Origin: Eunapius fragilis
Lineage: Eukaryota > Porifera > Demospongiae > Spongillida > Spongillidae
Direction of reading: 5' to 3'
Length of the DNA: 64,000 nt
Assembly (NCBI GenBank): GCA_963681505.1
Contig: OY811992.1
Span: 5,152,224 to 5,216,223, forward strand
The notes under the pieces are model-generated. The model was given only the letters and a program-made list of their open reading frames with translations, was not told where the DNA came from and made no database searches. Positions 59,869 through 64,000 of this stretch are shown here, in pieces; position 1 is the first letter of the stretch, and each line of letters starts with the position of its first letter. A program made the position numbers and the translations under genes.

Positions 59869-60100
59869 CGCTATGAGAAGTTGGTGTCATATAGGATTTG
59901 AAGGCAGTAGTGGTGTAAAAGCAAGGAAACAAGTGTCTAACAATATAGTAAAATGTAATAGTCCTATATTTAGCAGACGGCCAACACGATATCCTACAAA
60001 TGTGCTAAATATAGGACTATTACATTTTAGACACTTGTTTCCTTGCTTTTTACACCACTACTGCCTTCAAATCTATATGCCACCAACTTTCTCATAGCGA
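59869..60100. mobile_element. Inverted-repeat MITE copy 2, arms about 100 bp
   Basis: The left arm (CGCTATGAGAAGTTGGTG ... GGCAGTAGTGGTGTAAAAGC ... AATGTAATAGTCCTATATTT) and right arm are near-perfect complements around a spacer of about 28 bp. It shares words with 21836-22035. Confidence 0.85.
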
Positions 60101-60438
60101 ATGTTTTTAGTGACTTGTTAAACATCCATTGTCAGTACATAATCCTACGGTATATTGCAATGTCAGTGCGTATTGCCTCACAATCCTGAGGTATATTGCA
60201 ATGCGAACTGGAGTTTATCATACTAGTCGTCACCAGCGAATAGAGATTACATCATCGCTACGCACGTTGTGGGTAACACGACAATAGCGAGCCTCCATAT
60301 GCGCATGCATTGCGTTTTACACTGCGTACCGCTTTTCAAAGCAGTGCAATCGCTGGGGTCAGTTCGCACGTCTCATGAAGTATTCATATCGGACCACTTT
60401 GTACGAGTAATTAAAGTTGTGATCACGTGATAACACCT

Positions 60439-62830
60439 CTACACACTCTCCTTCACTGCGTCCACTGCCGCTTGGCGGACATACTTGTTCTTGGCGGCAC
60501 CAGTCATGGCCTCCTGTGTGGCTTCACTTAGACTTCTACCAGAGTTGCGATAGTAACGGTGAACCTGGGGAGGAGAAATGCATCGAGGCTCCGCCCATAG
60601 CCCCGCCTATAGCTCCACCCACCAGGAAGAGAAGGACAGCCGCAACAGGTATGGCAAGCAACCAAAGGAAGCTGCATATCATGAACATGGCACCCACCCC
60701 AGGGCTTCCTCCCTGAAAGAAGGGTACTCCATTAATGAGGCCCCTGTTGGTCAAAGCCAAACAGGTATCAATATCAGGTTGCAGTAACGTTTTCAATAAG
60801 CACTCACGCCGCCCCTAGTGTCGGTATGCCCAAAAAGTTCAACACCAGTCCGAGTATTTGAAATCCCATTACAAAGAAGAACCATAGGAATGACAGTGAG
60901 CTATTGCTCCTGAAGGGGGTGGGGTGTGTGCATGGGGTGTGTGCAGTAAACATGAAGCCAGGGAACCAGTCATGCAAACATGCAGTTGGATAACCACACC
61001 CCTCTGCCGTCTGACAACCACGCCCCCTCCTATATATAACCAAGTGCTCACTTGTACCCCCGGTACACAGGGTACCACCAGCAGAAGAGGGCAGCTGGGG
61101 CACACAGGAGGAGGTAGGCTATGGCAATCCCCAGTGTGCTACCATAATTGTAGGAACTTTTGGAACTGCCTATCACACCAGCTATGGTGCAGATGAAGTT
61201 ATATACGAGCACACACCAGTAATCTAGATGGGGAGAAGGAAGAGATAGTGACATAGTTACAAAACTATCCAGAGCCACAGGTTTTCAATCCCCAACATAC
61301 TTCCATACCACCATCACCACATACTTCCATACCACCATCACCACATACTTCCATACCACCATCACCACATACTTCCATACCACCATCACCACATACTTCC
61401 ATACCACCATCACCACATACTTCCATACCACCATCACCACATACTTCCATACCACCATCACCACACAAGTCTTCCATACCACCATCACCACATACTTCCA
61501 TACCACCATCACCACATACTTCCATACCACCATCACCACATGCTTCCATACCACCATCACCACATGCTTCCATACCACCATCACCACATACAACACCTGA
61601 AGATACATCAGAGCACTCACAGATAAGCAGAGCTGTGAGTACTCTTATCTTCCACAGCTCTGATGGTGGGATCTGCTCAGTGAGGTTCACATAGCAGCAA
61701 GGTTGGATGGGACAACATGGAGGTAGGGGGGGAAAGTTGTTTGGACGAACTAATGAGAATGCATTTTAAAAGCTATCATTAATAACCAGGACCACACACC
61801 CTGGTTGACCACACCTCCTGGTTGTTGTGTTTCCCTTGCATGTAACTCTGCTTCACGTTTGGCTATAGCCTGTAGGAGGAAGTGGGAGGGGCATCACGTG
61901 AGCAACAGGGGAAGTGGGAGGGGCATCACGTGAGCAACAGATGGAAGTGGGAGGGCATCACGTGAGCAACAGGAGGAAGTGGGAGGGGCACCACACGAGC
62001 AACAGAAATGGGAGGGGCATCACGTGAGGAGCAGGGAAGAGGGAGGGGCGTGACATGAGTATCATATGGCTGCATACCTCCTCTTTCATTTGAAGCTCTT
62101 TCATCTTCAGCTTGAGGTGGAGAGGGAGGAGAGGAGGTGGAGTGCATGTGACAGGGGGTTTGTCGAATAAATGTGTAGGATCGTTGCCACAAAAAAGGAC
62201 CTAACTCATATGTTTGATGTTCTAAGAGTTACCTAGGTCCTCTTCTTATGCACTGGACATCAGACTGTCCATCATGAACTTACAATGGCCTGATTTTTTT
62301 ACACTTATGTGTACATATTTTGCACACATCAACTTTGATGTGTCTCCTTGGAAATTTTTATATCGCGTTACATCCCTTTTCGGGGACAACAGGTCTCCAT
62401 ACGTATGTATCTTTGTGGTGAGTAGGGTGTGACTCACTTCAGAGGGGTGTGACACTGTGGGTTCAGTTTCCTTAAGGGTAACAGACGCTGCGGTTGATGG
62501 CTTAGGCTTCTGCCTAACCACTGTCACAGGAATAATTGGGGCAGAGGACTGGGGATGAGGAGGTTCCTGTATCTGTGGACGTGGCAGACGGGAGAGGGAG
62601 TGTGTTACGCAAATGAAGAGAACCAATACATGTACTGAAACTGAATATTACCATTAAATAATGGATCGCGCGTTACATGTGGTACTCGTGAATACGTTCA
62701 ATATACGCTCGTGCTTGCGCGCGCCGCACTAATACTGGTATCTCTCACTTCGTATCGTATACGCGGTATTTCTTACCTCTATGCGGCTTGCCTGAGGGCC
62801 AGCAAATGGGTTTTCATTAAAGTCGGCCAT
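60439..62830 (-). CDS. Secretory carrier-associated membrane protein, SCAMP-c
   Basis: Nine exons: 62830-62777, 62572-62438, 62110-62078, 61869-61815, 61749-61621, 61223-61052, 60909-60808, 60743-60623, 60564-60439; about 308 aa. One NPF ([13 protein letters not shown]), a Pro-rich linker ([14 protein letters not shown]), helix [11 protein letters not shown] and [30 protein letters not shown], four membrane spans, E-peptide-like [11 protein letters not shown], and tail [20 protein letters not shown]. The tail ends early (KESV) compared with SCAMP-b. Exon 5 is about 96% identical to SCAMP-b exon 5 at the nucleotide level, and the last exon is also very close, while the membrane exons differ much more. 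Confidence 0.93.
61295..61595. repeat. 24-bp minisatellite, about 12 copies, SCAMP-c intron 5
   Basis: The unit is ACCATCACCACATACTTCCA plus TACC. It ends about 25 bp from the exon 5 donor (61620). The minus-strand VVMVVWK and GDGGMEVC frames are artefacts. Confidence 0.95.
61880..62060. repeat. About 28-bp GGGAGGGGCATCACGTGAGC repeat
   Basis: Degenerate repeat of 5-6 units in SCAMP-c intron 3. Each unit has an E-box-like CACGTG. Confidence 0.8.
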
Positions 62831-63501
62831 CCGTACTAGCTCGCGTCAGCCAAAACAGACTCTGAATAGTCACGTGCCGGCGTTTAAGTAATAAACCCAT
62901 TTTTCTACTGCTGACATGGTTTGCTGAGGGGCTCAAATTAGCTGGCAAATGCCGCACATTTTTAGAGTGTAATTGATTTGCTTACAAATTCTCAGGTATC
63001 AGTTCATCATTTTTGTGCATTTTCAATTCACTCTTTCGTCAATTAGTAAAAAAAAAAATTGCATGGGTGGAATGACGGGACGAAATTTGAACTTGACAGG
63101 ACAAATCTAGCTTATACTTGTACTAGTGAAAAGGCTTTCAGGAGCCCTGAATAGGAATTGGAAACGGTCACGTGCACGTCAATTAATGTCACAACGCTGA
63201 GCATTATCTGTACTAGGACCCGAGTCGATTATAGTACTGCCTGAGCGCACAGTCGAAACAGTATTCAATGCTGGTATCATCATGTTCTCTAGCAGATTCT
63301 TATAAACTATCCTTGTATTGGCGAGAGCGCTACACGCCACAGGTAAATTACCGAAAAAGTATATGAATTACTATATTTTAAGATCAGGTGTACACTTGCA
63401 TAACACGGTTTGCCGCTTGCTGTCAATGACGTATTACTAAAACAATTGCGCTCGTGACTTGCCATTGCCGGTAATAATTGGTAGCTAGGAGCATTACTAG
63501 T
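62831..63501. promoter_or_regulatory. Divergent promoter region of SCAMP-c and SCAMP-d
   Basis: 671 bp between the two divergent start codons. No gene is seen. CACGTG words occur near 62871 and 63169. Confidence 0.5.
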
Positions 63502-63945
63502 ATGGCTGACTTTCAAGAAAACCCGTTTGCGAATCCAAAGAACGTTAATCCATTCGAGGTGAGCCCCTCTGACCTTGTAGTAGTCGTTTGGCCTATGAAT
63601 GGTGAGCACCGCTACAGCATCCGTTGTATGATATAAATATGGCTGTTATAGGATACGGCAGTAAAGGAGGTAACAGCTAATAAGCCCACTTTAGATGACT
63701 ACAATCCCTTCGAAGAACAGACCAAGGTGTTTGAATTATATCGTGTGTTGTAGCCAGAAACGTATTGACAAACGTCATTTCAGGCAAAGCCAAAGGAGCC
63801 TAAGTTGCCCGCCCCACCCGCTGAACCCCCGAAGCTGAGCGGTAAGAAACAGAAAAAAAAAACCTCGGGACCATTCGCTGACCCAACCGAACTACCCGAG
63901 GCGGCCAGTTTACCACAAGAGAAGCCTCCGGCGTATGAACCAGCG
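63502..63945 (+). CDS. Secretory carrier-associated membrane protein, SCAMP-d, 5' part
   Basis: Three N-terminal exons: 63502-63558, 63652-63726, 63784-63945, each phase 0 with canonical sites; the gene continues past the window end. NPF motifs QENPFANPKNVNPFE and YNPFEEQTK, a basic stretch KKQKKKTSGPF, and PPAYEPA. It is most like SCAMP-a at the N-terminus. The membrane domain is not in the window. Confidence 0.9.
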
Positions 63946-64000
63946 GTAAGCTAGCTATGGTAACAGACGGGCTATTTTGACCTCCCGTCTCCCCATCCCA

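Overview
The window is animal nuclear DNA: every recognisable host gene is metazoan, is split by GT-AG introns (or is an intronless gene), and carries no bacterial or phage signature. Gene content (KHDC4/BLOM7, AGGF1, PUS10, a SCAMP cluster, secreted Reeler-domain genes) together with the kinds of transposon debris (Merlin, a non-LTR element, RecQ-helicase-bearing elements) suggests an early-branching invertebrate such as a sponge or cnidarian. The species cannot be fixed from sequence alone.

Layout. 846-15533 (+) is a KHDC4-like splicing/RNA-binding gene. Its 7.4-kb intron 6 holds a MITE, a decayed Merlin transposon and a decayed fungal-tlh1-like RecQ helicase gene; its exon 10 contains a 10-residue coding tandem repeat. 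15.5-17.7 kb is a transposon graveyard (long hairpin, non-LTR retrotransposon tail, inverted-repeat MITE). 17.8-40.45 kb is a direct tandem duplication. Copy A (about 17806-31912) and copy B (about 31913-40455) share a TIR element carrying a RecQ fragment, a secreted Reeler-domain gene (-) and 3' exons of AGGF1 (-). Copy A alone carries a 6.5-kb giant inverted-repeat (foldback-like) insertion (19516-26002), for which copy B supplies the empty site. Copy B alone has the AGGF1 G-patch exon, so copy A is a partial AGGF1 duplicate.

35450-49587 (-) is the full AGGF1-like gene (OCRE, FHA and G-patch regions). Its 5' end faces intronless PUS10 (49661-51238, +) across only 73 bp. PUS10 ends 110 bp from the convergent SCAMP-a gene. 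SCAMP-a (54823-51349), SCAMP-b (56914-55042) and SCAMP-c (62830-60439) all lie on the minus strand. SCAMP-d starts at 63502 on the plus strand, divergent from SCAMP-c, and runs off the window.

The most pervasive oddity is that many introns contain their own private minisatellite (unit 18-39 bp, 5 to about 30 copies), often starting 10-40 bp from a splice site. These arrays generate long spurious open frames in several frames; I left those out. Gene models were built by hand from splice signals, reading-phase agreement and remembered family motifs. No database search was run.
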